Shown: in pieces, positions 34,771 to 46,560 of the stretch
Position numbering within the stretch: the first letter of the stretch is position 1
Layout of the letters: each line of letters opens with the position of its first letter
Source of the DNA: Montifringilla adamsi
Lineage: Eukaryota; Chordata; Aves; Passeriformes; Passeridae
Assembly: GCA_017590115.1 (NCBI GenBank)
Contig: JAGGNK010012559.1
Coordinates: 1,260,370 to 1,324,369 of the forward strand
DNA length: 64,000 nt
Reading direction: 5' to 3'
Position numbers and translations under genes: made by a program
Notes under the pieces: model-generated
Told to the model about the DNA's origin: nothing
Database searches by the model: none
What the model saw: only the letters and a program-made list of their open reading frames with translations

Positions 34771-36974
34771 CTGCTCCAATTAATTGGATGAATTAATGGA
34801 GAACCTCCCACCACCCAGACTTTGTGCTTGACATTGCTTAACAATCCAAATTTTAAAAAAAAGAAAATTAAAACCAGCATAAAGAAACATTCCTAAAGTC
34901 CATTAATAAAGAAGGGACGGATCATTAAGGCCCCATTCCTGGAGGAGAGGTTCCGACTTTCATGGACACAGCAGGAAAAGAGGGAATTCTGTGTTTCTTC
35001 TCTCACACCTCCTGGTAAATTAAAATTTGGGAGCCCTGCAGATTTCTGGGCTTCTGGGAGCACAAAGAGGCTAAAAAATGGTTATTTCAGCTGAGGAGAA
35101 ACGCTGCAGGTTGGAAATGAAAACACTTCCTCTGTGGTTTGCAAGGAACCTGGAACTCATGTTCCTCCTGACATCCATAAAAACCCAGCCTCTCATTCCT
35201 GTGTTTAAACAGCCAAATTAAAAATTGAGCAGTTTAAATAAATTTCTCTCCGAAATGGGGAATTTCTGGGTTTTCTTGAGGAGTGCAAGGTAGAGCCTGA
35301 TCTGCACCTTCTCGGGATGGTTCTGGCTTGTTGCAGGAGGTTCTGGTGTGGGATTTGGGGAATGAGGTTCAAACCATGCCTGTGGCCTCATTCCTCACCT
35401 CAGGAACAGCTGGGAAACCTCAATTTGTCCTCACACACTGACAAACCACATGAAATCCAACAGTTTCCATGTGGATTTTGAAAGGAATTAAGGAATTTTT
35501 AAACTCTGTTAATTTTTAATTCTATTATTTATATTAATCCCTCTATTAACATTTGGCCATCATGCTGTGTCAGGGTCTCCCAGCTGAGTATCTTCCAAAT
35601 GCCCAAAAAATTCCAACTGATGCCCCAAATTTCCTGATTGGGAAATTCCAAACTGTCCAATTTGGAACAGGATCTTTGCTGGTGTTCAAATCTCCCTGTG
35701 GTACCATCAAATTTTGTGTCCCACCTGGAGGCTTCTCCATGGGAAAAAACCCCAGGTTTGTGTTCAAGAAGAGGGCAGGGAGAATGCCCTGAGCAGAAGA
35801 TACTGGTTTTTCTGTCCAAAAATGGTTGGAATTTTGGGAAATTGGACACAATTCAGGTTAAAAGAGATGGGATTTTAATGAGGTGAAGTCTGATGGGGAC
35901 TCTGAAAAATCCCGAGGAATCAAACATCTGCAATAGCTTTGTCAGTCCAGGGTTGATGGTGTTGGACCTCAGAGTGGGGATTCCTGGGATAAATTTCCCT
36001 CAAAGTTCCTGAAAAACATCAGGAATTCATCATTCCTGCAGGCTGGAGAGAGTTTTTATCCCCTTTTTTAAGACTCCAGCCCTGGTTTAAGCTCAGCTTT
36101 TCCTTACAGGAAGAAAAAGACCAAAGCCAAGGGGGAAAACTGAGAAAGGAACTCAAACCCAAGGGGGGATCCCAAGGAGGGAACCCCAAACTCAAGGAGA
36201 GATTCCATTGATAACCCATGGGTTTCTCTTTCAACAATTCTGAGGTATTTTGGATAGAGAAATCCTGAGAATTGTGAAGAAATCCCGAGAATTTTGAAGA
36301 AATCCCCACACAGATCCCCCAGGCTTGACCCTTCTTCATTTTTGAGATAAGAACATTTAATTATTTATAATTTATAATTATTTCTATTATATTTTTATTC
36401 ACAGCTGAAGCTGGAGGATGCTGCAGCTCTGTGGCACAATAGCAAGGCCAGAGCTGAAAATGTAATAAATTTATTGCATCATTAATTAATTTGTAATAAA
36501 TCTGCATTAAAAGCCACAAAAAACACTTAATTCTTCTTTTTTTTGGGGGGCGGGAGTCACTGCAGGGCAGCTGTGGGAGGCCAAACAGCTCCATTTTCCT
36601 GATTTGCTTCCCTTTTTTCCTGTACTTTGATCCCAATTCCGAGTGATATTTGAGTTGGCCAAGTCTGGCAGTGATGACACCTGGGTAATAGACAGCAAAA
36701 AAAAAACCCGCCCAGAAATAATTTTCATGTTCCAGACTGGAGTCTACAAGAGCTGAGAAGTTCAAAATAAATAAATAAACCCCCAAAAAAGCCAAGTTGG
36801 GAATTGCACACAGAGCATATTTTCCATGGAATGACTGAGGAAGGAGCCCGGGAGGTCAATTGAGTAGAAATTCGAGTTAAGACAGAGCAGGTCTAAATTA
36901 GGAGCTGCTTTGGCAGAAAATCTTCAGCTGGAAGGAGCCTTGGCCAAGAAGGAGTCTCAGGGAGGCTCATTATC
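34771..36974. other. Non-coding stretch
   Basis: No gene is recognised. Small features: a short repeated GAATTNTGAAGAAATCCC near 36260-36310 and AT-rich text at 36355-36400. The remainder is unremarkable. Confidence 0.5.
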
Positions 36975-37915
36975 ACCCCAGGAAGGAGGGGTTCCAGTTA
37001 AAGGGATTTCTGACATGGGAAGGACTGAAATCCTTCCCAAATTCCGGAATTTGAGGGTCAAGTTTCTGCCTCAGATTTTGGGACATCATTAAACTCAGCT
37101 TAAAAAATTGACCTTAAATCCATGAAGGCTGTTTAAAACATCCCAAAGACTGGCACAGAATCCTTCCTGGAGTGGTTTCAAAGCCCTGGATGTGGCACTT
37201 GGGGACACGGGGAGTGGTTGGATCTGATCTCAGAGGGCTTTTCCAGCCTCCAGGATCCTGGGATGCCATTAAATGAATATTTAAGGAGGGTTTATCAGCA
37301 CACCAGGAAGGTGGATTTCAATATAATGAGATTTATGACATGGGAAGGACTCAAATCCTTCTGAAATTCTGGAATTTGAGGGTCAGGTTTCTGCCCCAGA
37401 CTTTGGGACATCATTAAACTCAGCTTAAATGCACAAAGGTAGTTTAAAACATCCCAAGGATTGGCATAGGATGCATCCCTGGAGGCGTTTCAAAGCCCTG
37501 GATGTGGCAGCTGGGGACACGGGGAATGGTTGGATCTGATCTCAGAAGGCTTTTTCAGCCTCCAGGATTCTGAGATTCCATGAAATGAATATTTAAGGAG
37601 TGATAATGATTATTATTGGCACACCAGGAAGGAGGATTTCAATATAATGAGATTTCTTATACGGGAAGGACTCAAATCCTTCCCAAATTCCAGAATTTGA
37701 AGGTCAGGTTTCTGCCCCAGAGTTTGGGACAACATTAAACTCAACTTGAATCTGTGAATGTCACATAAAGCACCCCAGTGATTGGCACAGGATCTATCCC
37801 TGGAGGGGTTTCAAAACCCTGGATGTGGCACCTGGGGACATGGGGAATGGTTGGATCTGATCTCAGAGGGCTTTTCCAGCCTCCAGGATTCTGGGATTCC
37901 ATGAAATGCTCAGAG
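36975..37915 (+). repeat. Three-copy tandem array, ~323-bp unit, each ending in a CR1-like tail
   Basis: GGGAAGGACT recurs at about 37017, 37342 and 37663, spaced 325 and 321 bp. Each unit carries GAATTTGAGGGTCAGGTTTC and GGACATCATTAAACTCAGCT. It finishes with GGTTGGATCTGATCTCAGAG, then GGCTTTTCCAGCCTCCAGGA and TTCTGGGATTCCATGAAATG, which is CR1 3'-end text on the plus strand. A CR1-bearing block has therefore been tandemly triplicated. Copies differ by several percent. Confidence 0.88.
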
Positions 37916-38206
37916 CTGAACAGCAAACCAAGATGGGTGAAGTCCGGCTTTAAATGTGAATAAAAGGCGCCGAAGAAAAGCTTGGTCCCCAAACCAGCCC
38001 CAGCCTCTAAAAACAATCCCAAACCTTCTGGAATCTGCATTAATATTCCCTGGCACCACCCCAGACCGCAGTAGGGAATCAGATCCCTGGGGATTTGGGC
38101 AACTTTTGCTGGAGGATCCAGAGGTTGTCCTGACCTGCAGGATGGGAGCAGAATGGGATGTAAGGAGCACTGGAATGTTCTCATCCCCTTCCTCCCTGTC
38201 CTGGGT
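37916..38206. other. Non-coding stretch
   Basis: Nothing recognised. The long plus-strand frame that begins here runs into the LTR and is not a gene. Confidence 0.5.
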
Positions 38207-38713
38207 TGCAAGAAGTGTCTGGGGTGTGTGTTCTGTCCCCCCCTGTCAGAGCTGGGCAGTTCTCTGCTGTTCTCTGGGCAGTTTCTTTATCTCTCCCACA
38301 GCCAATCCTCCCTCCAGGAGATCTCTGCTGTTCATGGCCACTGAGTGTCCCTGCAGGGCTGATCAAATTCCAGCATCCCACTGGGAGATGCTCCGCCCAG
38401 GGCAGGAGCCAAGCATTCCTACCTGGATACAATCTGAGCCTGGAACAGCACAGCAGCCTTTGCCCACTGCATTCCCAGAGGAGCAGCTTTCTCCTGCCCT
38501 GCATTGCCAGAGGAAGAGCAGGCCCATCCACAGCAGCCCTGGAGCTCCAGAGGAAAACTCCAGCCTTGTGCAGGATCCCTGCTCCAGCAGAAGCACAGCT
38601 GGCACTGCAGGAGGGCTGAGCCCCCATGGGATGGGACTGTGCCACCGCCCTGACCCACAGGGCTCAGCGCCTGCTCTGACTCTGGCAGGGTTGGTTTGTA
38701 TTACTGCATTTTT
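38207..38713 (-). mobile_element. LTR fragment, minus strand, truncated by AT-rich sequence
   Basis: Over about 480 bp this is nearly identical to 11.10-11.57 kb (CTGTCAGAGCTGGGCAGTTC, GGAGCCAAGCATTCCTACCT, GACCCACAGGGCTCAGCGCC). It lacks the LTR's outer edge, because AT-rich sequence takes over at about 38714. The lower edge (TGCAAGAAGTGTCTGGGG) is shared with 49.15 kb, which helps to place the LTR 3' end. Confidence 0.8.
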
Positions 38714-38822
38714 CCTAGTATAAATATATTTTAATATAAGTATATAAATATTAAAATATATTTATATTAATATATTAATAATTTATAAATATACACACAC
38801 ACTCATACTCATTCTATACATT
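38714..38822. repeat. AT-rich block with short (AC)n
   Basis: TATAAATATATTTTAAT words followed by ACACACACACTCATACTC. It abuts the truncated LTR. Confidence 0.8.
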
Positions 38823-39416
38823 CACACAGACCTGGCTGCGCAAAACTGCTGAAAAATGGGAATTTTTGAGGAATTCCAATGTGTAATTTTGAAGCAAATG
38901 CATCCCTGGCTGTGCTGGGGGATCCCTGCCAGCCCCTCTGTGGGATCAGCACAAAGCCCTGGGGCTCTGGGCACTTTTTCCCACCACTGCTGGTGCTTCA
39001 AATTATTAAAAAAGCACCCAAATTGTTGCTTTTGGATGAGTTGGAGAAGGATTTTCCTTCTGCACTCAGTGTCTGCCAAGGATCCCGGGGAGGGAAGTGG
39101 ATGGAAGGGAAACGGGCCCAGCCTTGTCCTCTGCGGCTGCTGACAGGAATCAATGAGTGCTGGCTGGGATGTTTTACAGCAAATTGGGATTTTAATTGCC
39201 TGCAAATCCCATTGTTCCCTGCTCCAGACAAACGCAGCCGCTGCTTTTTCCTAGTGCTTCCCACACCTGGTCCAGGAGAAGAGGGAAGGTGGGAGAGCAG
39301 GATTAGGGTGTTTGGAGGTGTCTAAAATGTCAGATTTCCAGAGGCTTTGGTTGCTTTCCACGAGCTGGAAGGGGGCTTGTCTGCAAAGCCAGGCAGGGCC
39401 CAGGGAACAGTTCAGA
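38823..39416. other. Non-coding stretch
   Basis: Nothing recognised. Confidence 0.5.
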
Positions 39417-39465
39417 TCCATTCCGTTCCATTCCATTCCATTCCATTCCATTCCATTCTACCCCA
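39417..39465. repeat. (CCATT)n microsatellite at a CR1 edge
   Basis: About nine TTCCA pentamers, directly followed by antisense CR1 sequence. It may have grown from the CR1 tail. Confidence 0.92.
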
Positions 39466-39672
39466 TCCCATCCCACTGTCCCAGGTGCTCCAGCCTGGCC
39501 TTGGGCACTGCCAGGGATCCAGGGGCAGCCACAGCTGCTCTGCCAATTCCAGCCCAGCCCCTCCCCAGCCTGCCAGGGAACAATTCCCAATTGCCAAGAT
39601 CCCATCCAGCCCTGCCCTCTGGCAGTGGGAGCCATTCCCTGTGTCCTGTCCCTCCATCCTTGTCCCCAGTCC
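39466..39672 (-). mobile_element. CR1-type LINE fragment, minus strand, split by an LTR
   Basis: Antisense CR1 text (GCCTGGCCTTGGGCACTGCC, CAGGGATCCAGGGGCAGCC) closely parallels the copy at 1990-2440. It breaks at CCAGTCCTCTCT. The expected continuation (CAGCTCTCCTGGAGCCCCTT) resumes at about 40107, after the LTR. Confidence 0.88.
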
Positions 39673-40104
39673 TCTCTATTGTATTTGCAGGGATCCTCAT
39701 GGCAGGGAGGAATGATGAATCTGACTCCGTGTTCTTAGAAGGCTAATTTATTATTTTATGATACTATATTATATTAAAGAATACTGTACTAAACTATACT
39801 ATATAATACAGAAAGGATACTTACAGAACGCTAAAAAGATAATAATGAAAACTCGTGACTCTCTCCAGAGTCCTGACACAGCTTGGCCCTGATTGACCAA
39901 AGAGCCAAAACAACTCACAGCAGAACCCAATGAAACAATCACCTGTGGGTAAACAATCTCCAAACACATTCCATGTGTGAGCACAACACAGGAGAAGCAA
40001 ATGAGATAAGAATTGTTTTCCTTTTTCTCTGAGGCTTCTCAGCTTCCCAGGAGAAAAATCCTGGGTGAAGGGATTTTCGAGAAATTGTGAATGCCACAAT
40101 CTCC
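39673..40104 (-). mobile_element. Solo LTR nested in CR1, minus strand
   Basis: On the minus strand it starts TGTGGCATTCACAATTTC (from 40104 down) and ends GATCCCTGCAAATACA (about 39679). It contains the AT-rich TATAGTATAGTTTAGTACAG stretch. I recognise it as one of the common songbird solo LTRs, probably ERVK-type; the name was not checked. The insertion into CR1 is clear because the CR1 resumes on the far side. I could not resolve a clean 6-bp target duplication by eye. No viral genes are attached. Confidence 0.8.
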
Positions 40105-41766
40105 AGCTCTCCTGGAGCCCCTTCAGGCCCTGCAAGGGCTCTGAGCTCTCCCTGGAGCCTTCTCTTCTCCAGCTGAGCACCCCCTGCTCTCCCTATAATA
40201 AAATTAATAGTATTTATATAAGTTATTAGTAATTTGGAATTACTTGGAAATAGCTGAGACTTAAATATTGGAAGTTTTGCACTCTCGGGCTCCTTTGAGG
40301 TTCTGGTCTCTTCCTGCAGAGCACAAAAACCTCCCCAAAGTGCTCAAACCCTTTTGGGATTTGGGTCCAACCTCCCCACTCCCAGCTGCCAGAGAATGGA
40401 ATGTTTTTTGGAAGGTGATTTTTGGAATTCCAGCCTTTGGAATGTTTTATGGAAGGTGATTTTTTCCTCTATTTCCAGTGAAACCCCCAGTTTCGGTGCC
40501 ATTCTGGTTTAAATTTCAAACTGGGTCTGTGTGTGTCCAGGGGCCTTCCCACCCTGTGCTGCTGGAGCTGATTTATCTGCAGAAACCAGGAAAGCCTGGG
40601 AAATAGCTGACAATTGTTTTGAAATATTAAAAATAAAATAAAAATAAGAATAAAATTTTTAATACGAATATAATACAAGTAAGAATAAGAATAAAAACCA
40701 AAAATAAATCCCACTTCTCCTTGATTTGCCCTGGGGTAGGTGACACCCCCTGAAATGCAGATTTTAGCTGTGGGGAGAAGCACAAATCTTTCATCTTTTA
40801 AAAGATAATAATGAAAACTCGTGACTCTCTCCAGAGTCCTGACACAGCTTGGCCCTGATTGACCAAAGAGCCAAAACAACTCACAGCAGAACCCAATGAA
40901 ACAATCACCTGTGGGTAAACAATCTCCAAACACATTCCATGTGTGAGCACAACACAGGAGAAGCAAATGAGATAAGAATTGTTTTCCTTTTTCTCTGAGG
41001 CTTCTCAGCTTCCCAGGAGAAAAATCCTGGGTGAAGGGATTTTCGAGAAATTGTGAATGCCACAATCTCCAGCTCTCCTGGAGCCCCTTCAGGCCCTGCA
41101 AGGGCTCTGAGCTCTCCCTGGAGCCTTCTCTTCTCCAGCTGAGCACCCCCTGCTCTCCCTATAATAAAATTAATAGTATTTATATAAGTTATTAGTAATT
41201 TGGAATTACTTGGAAATAGCTGAGACTTAAATATTGGAAGTTTTGCACTCTCGGGCTCCTTTGAGGTTCTGGTCTCTTCCTGCAGAGCACAAAAACCTCC
41301 CCAAAGTGCTCAAACCCTTTTGGGATTTGGGTCCAACCTCCCCACTCCCAGCTGCCAGAGAATGGAATGTTTTTTGGAAGGTGATTTTTGGAATTCCAGC
41401 CTTTGGAATGTTTTATGGAAGGTGATTTTTTCCTCTATTTCCAGTGAAACCCCCAGTTTCGGTGCCATTCTGGTTTAAATTTCAAACTGGGTCTGTGTGT
41501 GTCCAGGGGCCTTCCCACCCTGTGCTGCTGGAGCTGATTTATCTGCAGAAACCAGGAAAGCCTGGGAAATAGCTGACAATTGTTTTGAAATATTAAAAAT
41601 AAAATAAAAATAAGAATAAAATTTTTAATACGAATATAATACAAGTAAGAATAAGAATAAAAACCAAAAATAAATCCCACTTCTCCTTGATTTGCCCTGG
41701 GGTAGGTGACACCCCCTGAAATGCAGATTTTAGCTGTGGGGAGAAGCACAAATCTTTCATCTTTTA
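39835..41766. repeat. 966-bp tandem duplication, apparently identical copies
   Basis: 39835-40800 and 40801-41766 are offset by exactly 966 bp, and no mismatch is evident in the segments compared. Each copy contains the inner ~270 bp of the solo LTR, a CR1 remnant (CTCTCCTGGAGCCCCTTCAG, CCCTGCTCTCCC) and about 620 bp of unique AT-leaning sequence. The outer edge of the LTR lies only in the first copy, so duplication followed LTR insertion. At the junction (about 40795-40805) CTTTTAA runs into AAGATAATAA, with 2-3 bp of shared A. Confidence 0.95.
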
Positions 41767-42019
41767 AGGATTTTTTTTTCCCCTCATTTCACCCCAACAC
41801 TCACCATGAGAAAGTTTTGGGTCTTGCCCTTGGTAAAAAATGACAGGAGGACTTTGCTGTGCTCATTTTAAACCGATTTTTCATGGCTTTTCCCACTTTG
41901 GACACTTCCATGGGTGAGGTAGAGACAAGCACAGAGATCCCAACGTTTCCCATCCTCATGGGGAATCTGCCCACCCCGGGAGGGGAGGATGGGGCTGGGG
42001 CTCCCACCACCTCCAAACC

Positions 42020-43075
42020 CAGCTTTGCCTGCATTTTTGGCTTATTTTCCTGCATTTTTTGGTCATTTCCCTGCATTTTTGAGTGGTTTTTCTTCATATT
42101 TTTGGGATCGTTTTCCTGCATCTTTTTTCAGTCGTTATTTGCATTTTGGGGTTGTTTTCCTTCATCTCTTTTAGGTTATTTTCCTGCATATTTTGGGTCA
42201 TTTTCCTGTATCTTTTGTGCGTCATTTTTCTGTGGTTTTTTGGGTCATTTTCCGGCATTGTTTTAGGGGTTGTTTCCCTGCATATTTTTGGGTCCTTTTC
42301 CTGAATATTTGGGTTGTTTTCCTGCATTTTTGGCTCATTTTCCTGCATCTTATTTGGGACATTTTCCTGCATCTTTTATGGGGTCATTCCCTGCATTTTT
42401 GGTCATTTTTTGGTCATTTTTTTGGGGGTAGTTTACCTGCATTTTTGGGTAATTTTTTCTGCATCTTCTTTGGGTGGTTTGCCTGCATTTTGGTCTTCTT
42501 TTCCTGCATCTTTTTGAGTAATTTTTCTGCATTTTTGGGTCATTTTCCTGCATGTTTTTTGTATCGTTTTCCTGCATATTTTTGGCTTGTTTTCCTGCAT
42601 CTTTTTAGGGGTCATTTTCCTGCAGATTTTTTGAGTAATTTTCCTGCATTTCTGCATCATTTCCCTGCATTTTTGAGAGGTTTTCCCGCATCTTTTTGGG
42701 TGGTTTGCCTGTATTTTGGGCTTGTTATCCTGCATCTTTTTGGGTCATTTTCCTGCATGGTTTTAGGGATCATTTTCCTGCATTTTTGGCTCATTTTCCT
42801 GCATCTTTTTTGAGTAATTTCCCTGCATTTCTGAGTTGTTTTCCTGCATCTTTTTCGTGTGGTTTTCCTGCATCTTGGGGTTGTTTTCCTGCATATTTTT
42901 GGGTAGTTTTCCTCCATGTTTTTAGGGGTCATTTTCCTGCATCCTTTTTGAGTACTTTTCCTGCATCTTTTTTGGCTCATTTTCCTGCATCTTTTTTGGC
43001 TCATTTTCCTGCATTTCTGCATCATTTCCCTGCATTTTTGGGTGGTTTCTCTGCATTTTTTGGCTCCTTTTCCCC
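42020..43075. repeat. T-rich minisatellite built on TTTTCCTGCAT, ~40 copies
   Basis: Irregular units of about 21-31 bp: TTTTCCTGCATTTTTGGGTC, TTTTCCTGCATCTTTTTGAG and variants. It covers more than 1 kb with strong strand asymmetry (T/G versus A/C). Long open frames on both strands translate the repeat (Phe/Leu/His-rich or Lys/Asn-rich) and are not genes. Confidence 0.93.
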
Positions 43076-43739
43076 ATCCCCATCTGGAGCTGCTGCTGTC
43101 CCTGCTGCTGGAAGGACACGTTGGTTCTGGGACAGCCCAGGCAGGTGACAGGGATCAGCTGCTGCCTCCAGCTATTCCCAGTGCCAGGAATTGCTATTTT
43201 TACTCAGAGCTGAGCTCCTTCAACACGTGACAACACACTCAGTTTAAAGAGATTCAATTAACTTCAGCATTAGGAGGAATTTAAATTCAATTATTTAAAA
43301 TATTGAAATGAAAATGTAAATAAATTTAAATAAATAAATAAATACTTAAATAAGTGAAAATTTAAATAAATAAACCTCTTCAGCACTGTCCATCAGGCAG
43401 GGCTGCTAGGTCTGCAGTTCCTCCTCATTCCCAATGTTTTTTCTGCCTTTCCATGGAGAATCCAGAGCATCAATCCCAACGCAGGCAGCTTTGGGCACTC
43501 GGGGAGCAGAGCTTCTAATTAAAACTTCCCAATTTGGTGTTTGGAGAGCAGCAAAGCACTGGCAGAGCCCTTCAAAGGATGAAACTCAAAGGAGCAGGAG
43601 GGGAAAAATGAATATTTTACTGTGAGAATGTGCAGGGGGAACTTCCAGAAACTCTGGAGCGGGGTCAGGCTTTGAAGTGCCTTGGTGAGGGATTTTTGCT
43701 CCTCCCTGAGCTCGGGTGAGTTTAGTGAGTTTAAAGATT
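43076..43739. other. Non-coding stretch
   Basis: Unique sequence with a short AAATAAATAAATA patch at 43315-43370. No gene recognised. Confidence 0.5.
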
Positions 43740-43880
43740 TATTAGTCTAGATTTAGGGGCTATCCTGAGTGGGAGGGACCCACAGGATGATCCAGTCCAG
43801 CTCCTCGACCCCAACAATCCCATGCTGGGGGCAGTGTCCAAATGCTACTGAAGCTCTGGTAGCCTTGGGGATCCTTGGAC
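43740..43880 (-). mobile_element. Diverged CR1-type fragment
   Basis: Antisense CR1-like words GAGTGGGAGGGACCCACAGG and ATGATCCAGTCCAGCTCC, then ATGCTGGGGGCAGTGTCC. Strongly diverged. Confidence 0.6.
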
Positions 43881-43929
43881 ATCCCAGAATTTCCTTGGAT
43901 TGAGGTTTAAACGTGGCTGGGGCAATGTT

Positions 43930-44290
43930 TGAATGGGAATCTTCAATACTATTTTGTTTAGTCTTTAATATTATTTTATTGATATATTATATATTTTGTA
44001 TAAATATCGTATATTATATGTATATTATATGTATATGTATATTACAAGTATATTATATGATATTATATTATGTTATAGTATAGTATACTATTTTTATTTA
44101 ATTAAATTATTCTATTATATATTATTATATTAATATATTATAATTCTATTTATATTATTAATATATATTTATAGATAGTAATTATTATTATATATTTCTA
44201 TATATATAATTATATATTTCTATATAGTTATTATATATTTTTAGATATTTGTTACATATTATTTAATATTATGTTATTAATATGAAAACG
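43930..44290. repeat. AT-rich low-complexity block
   Basis: TATATTATATG/TATTATA words for about 340 bp. Confidence 0.9.
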
Positions 44291-45116
44291 TGGCTTCCTG
44301 AGATATTAAATGGTTCCTCTGCTGGGAGCTCTGGTGGGAGACCACCTTTCCCCAAAATCCATCCCAACCCTCCCAAGAGTTTCACACTGTTCACATTTTA
44401 AATTTCCCAGCAGAGGAATTCCAGAGCAATGGTTTGAGCTGGGAAGGGGAGGATGGCACCTGAATAAAGACCACAAACAGCTGGAGTGGGGCCCTGGGAA
44501 AGATGTGGATCCTGGTATAATGTGAATTTTGGGCCCATCCTGCCAGCTCATCTTTTGCCCACTTCTGGCTGTTTTTCCTTGTAGAAACCCTGTTTATTTC
44601 CAACCATTCTTTTCCTATTTCTGGATCCAATTTCCCTTGATAAAATTCCTGAGGTGCCTGTGAAAGCCCTGCCTTCCTTGGCCACGTTTCCTTGTCCTTG
44701 TGTGAATTTATTGACAAACGGCTGCACCCACCCCCTCCCCTTGTCTGATTTATTGAACAGTTAAAAGTTTTTCTTTAAATAACAAAAACAACCCAGGAAA
44801 AACCCTGCCCTGAGGCATTTTTCCCTTTTTACAGGAGGTCGCCAGGGACAGTTTGGTTTTCCTGCTGGAGAACGAATCCTCTGGAGAAGTTTGTGCAATT
44901 CAAGGGGAAAACAAAACATTGACAGAGCTGGGAAATGAAAGGTGTGGTGGCACTGGGAGATGGGAACACCCTGTTTAATCCTCTTTATTTTTATTCAGGG
45001 ATATTGATTATGAGGGGTTGTTTTATTGTGAGGCCCATCTGTGGCTCCTCTGCTGATTCTCAGGACTTAATAATGCAAATTAAGTGTGTGTTAATGAATT
45101 ATTTCAGAAATCCTGT
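44291..45116. other. Non-coding stretch
   Basis: Unique-looking. TTTTTACAGGAGGTCGCCAG near 44828 resembles a splice acceptor, but the frame after it is short and no family is recognised, so it is not called as an exon. Confidence 0.4.
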
Positions 45117-45250
45117 TGGAATCATCGAATCAGAATGGTTTGGGTTGGAAATCCCATCCAGTGCCACCCCTGCCATGGCAGAGACACCTCCCACTGTCCC
45201 AGGTGCTCCAAGCCCCAAGGTCCAGCCTGGCCTTGGGCACTGCCAGGGAT
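45117..45250 (-). mobile_element. CR1-type LINE, 3'-end fragment, minus strand
   Basis: Antisense CR1 tail (CAGAATGGTTTGGGTTGGAA) followed by GAGACACCTCCCACTGTCCC and GCCTGGCCTTGGGCACTGCC. It is cut off at about 45250, where LTR-like sequence begins. Confidence 0.85.
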
Positions 45251-45715
45251 GGAATGAGCTTCTCTTGGTGCCTTGGGAAGGCTGCCCTAGAACAGAGACC
45301 AGACTGAGATAGAGAATAAAGCAGGGATTTATTAAAAGGATCTCCTCAATGGATGCACCTTGGGCAGCACAAGAGCCCAGCCAGGGCTGCACCCAAGATG
45401 AACCCAAATGGTCCCAAAATGCACGAGCGCTCACGGGGTCTCTCCCTGGGATCAGCTCTGCTCCATGTGCAGATTGCAGTTCATTGTCCAATTCCAGCTT
45501 TAGCCCATGCAGTCCCATCCTGCTTGTTTTTCTCTCTTCAGCCCACACTGTTTGTGCTCTTGGGCTGAGATTTGGATCATTTGTCCCTGGTCCCCAGCTG
45601 GAGCAGGAATTGTTTTGTGTCCCTGCTCTGTGCAGAGAGCTCACCATCCCATAATGAGAAGCCCAGACCCACACACTAAAGCAGCACAGGATCTGAAAAA
45701 TAGAAAAGCTCAAAC
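45251..45715 (-). mobile_element. Probable LTR fragment inserted in CR1
   Basis: The text GAACAGAGACCAGACTGAG, AGGGATTTATTAAAAGGATC and CCTTGGGCAGCACAAGAGCC resembles an avian LTR. On the minus strand it carries an AATAAA signal followed about 15-20 bp later by a TTTATTCTC stretch, as expected at an R/U5 border. Edges and family were not confirmed. No viral genes. Confidence 0.5.
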
Positions 45716-46023
45716 CTGAGGCATCACTCTGGGATGCAGGATCAACATCTGTTTTAATTTTAAACCCAGCTCAGTGATCCTACATGGCATCACTGCTGCT
45801 GCTGTGCTGTGAAAGAACTGCTGAGAAAGAGCGAGGTCCAAAAGGAATCTCCGTCTCCTGGGGATTTTTCCCTGGAATTTGCTGGGGAACATACAGAGCT
45901 CAGAATTCAAAGAAAGTGTTGAGGAGTCTGGGGGGCAGAGGTTGAGCTCTGGGTGGGAGCCCAGGAACTGCCAACCCTGGGGGCAACAAAGGGACCTGAA
46001 TGTCTAATTGTTGATTCCTGGCG
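45716..46023. other. Non-coding stretch
   Basis: Nothing recognised. Confidence 0.5.
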
Positions 46024-46100
46024 TGTCCCAGAGATGTGGGGCTTTGTTATCCCATCCCAAGGAACTAAAGGAGCTCCTAAGGACTGGCCATGTCTTTCAC
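46005..46100 (+). repeat. Direct repeat, copy 1 (partner at 47690-47780)
   Basis: GATGTGGGGCTTTGTTATCC, CATCCCAAGGAACTAAAGG and TCCTAAGGACTGGCCATG match the later copy with about 85% identity by eye. The pair is about 1.68 kb apart, in the same orientation. Confidence 0.8.
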
Positions 46101-46560
46101 TGCCTCAAAAGTGTGAAAAGATCCATCCTGGGATGCTGGACACTGGAATTTTACTGGGATATTTTCTTGATCCAAGCAGGATGTTCTCAGGAAAGGAAGC
46201 TGTGAGGTTTCACCTGGGGCATTTCACAGTTGTGCTGTTCTGTTCCGGCTAAACCAAACACAGCGGGGCCCGTGTTTATCTCTGGCCATGCAGGACAAGG
46301 GTCCCTGCCAAATCTGCTCCCAGGCTTTTCCTCACACCCCGAATCCACTCCCTGAATCCCTCCCTGAGGGAAAACTGGGCTCAGGAGCAGTTGGTCTGTC
46401 CCAGCTGCAGGTCTGGGTTTGGGTTAGGCTTGGCTTGAGTTTGGCTTTCACAGCCCATTTGCTTCCCATGCTGAGGTGGGTGTTCATTCCTGACAAAATC
46501 TTGGATTTTTTTTTTTTTGCTTCATCCATGATTTTTAGGGATTTTAGGGATTTTTAGGGA

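Noticed and set aside
37956..38723. 255-codon open frame on the plus strand
   Set aside because: Its second half is the same LTR sequence as at 11.1-11.6 kb, read antisense; its first half is unique non-coding sequence. Not a gene.
40469..41146. 225-codon minus-strand frame
   Set aside because: It crosses the junction of the 966-bp duplication and starts in CR1/LTR text; the shared part also appears in the first copy.
42193..43148. Long Phe/Leu-rich frames resembling membrane proteins
   Set aside because: They are translations of the TTTTCCTGCAT array. The hydrophobic look comes from T-rich DNA.
46530..46560. TTTTTAGGGATTTTAGGG as a possible interstitial telomere
   Set aside because: Only three imperfect words, with variable T/A runs; not TTAGGG repeats.
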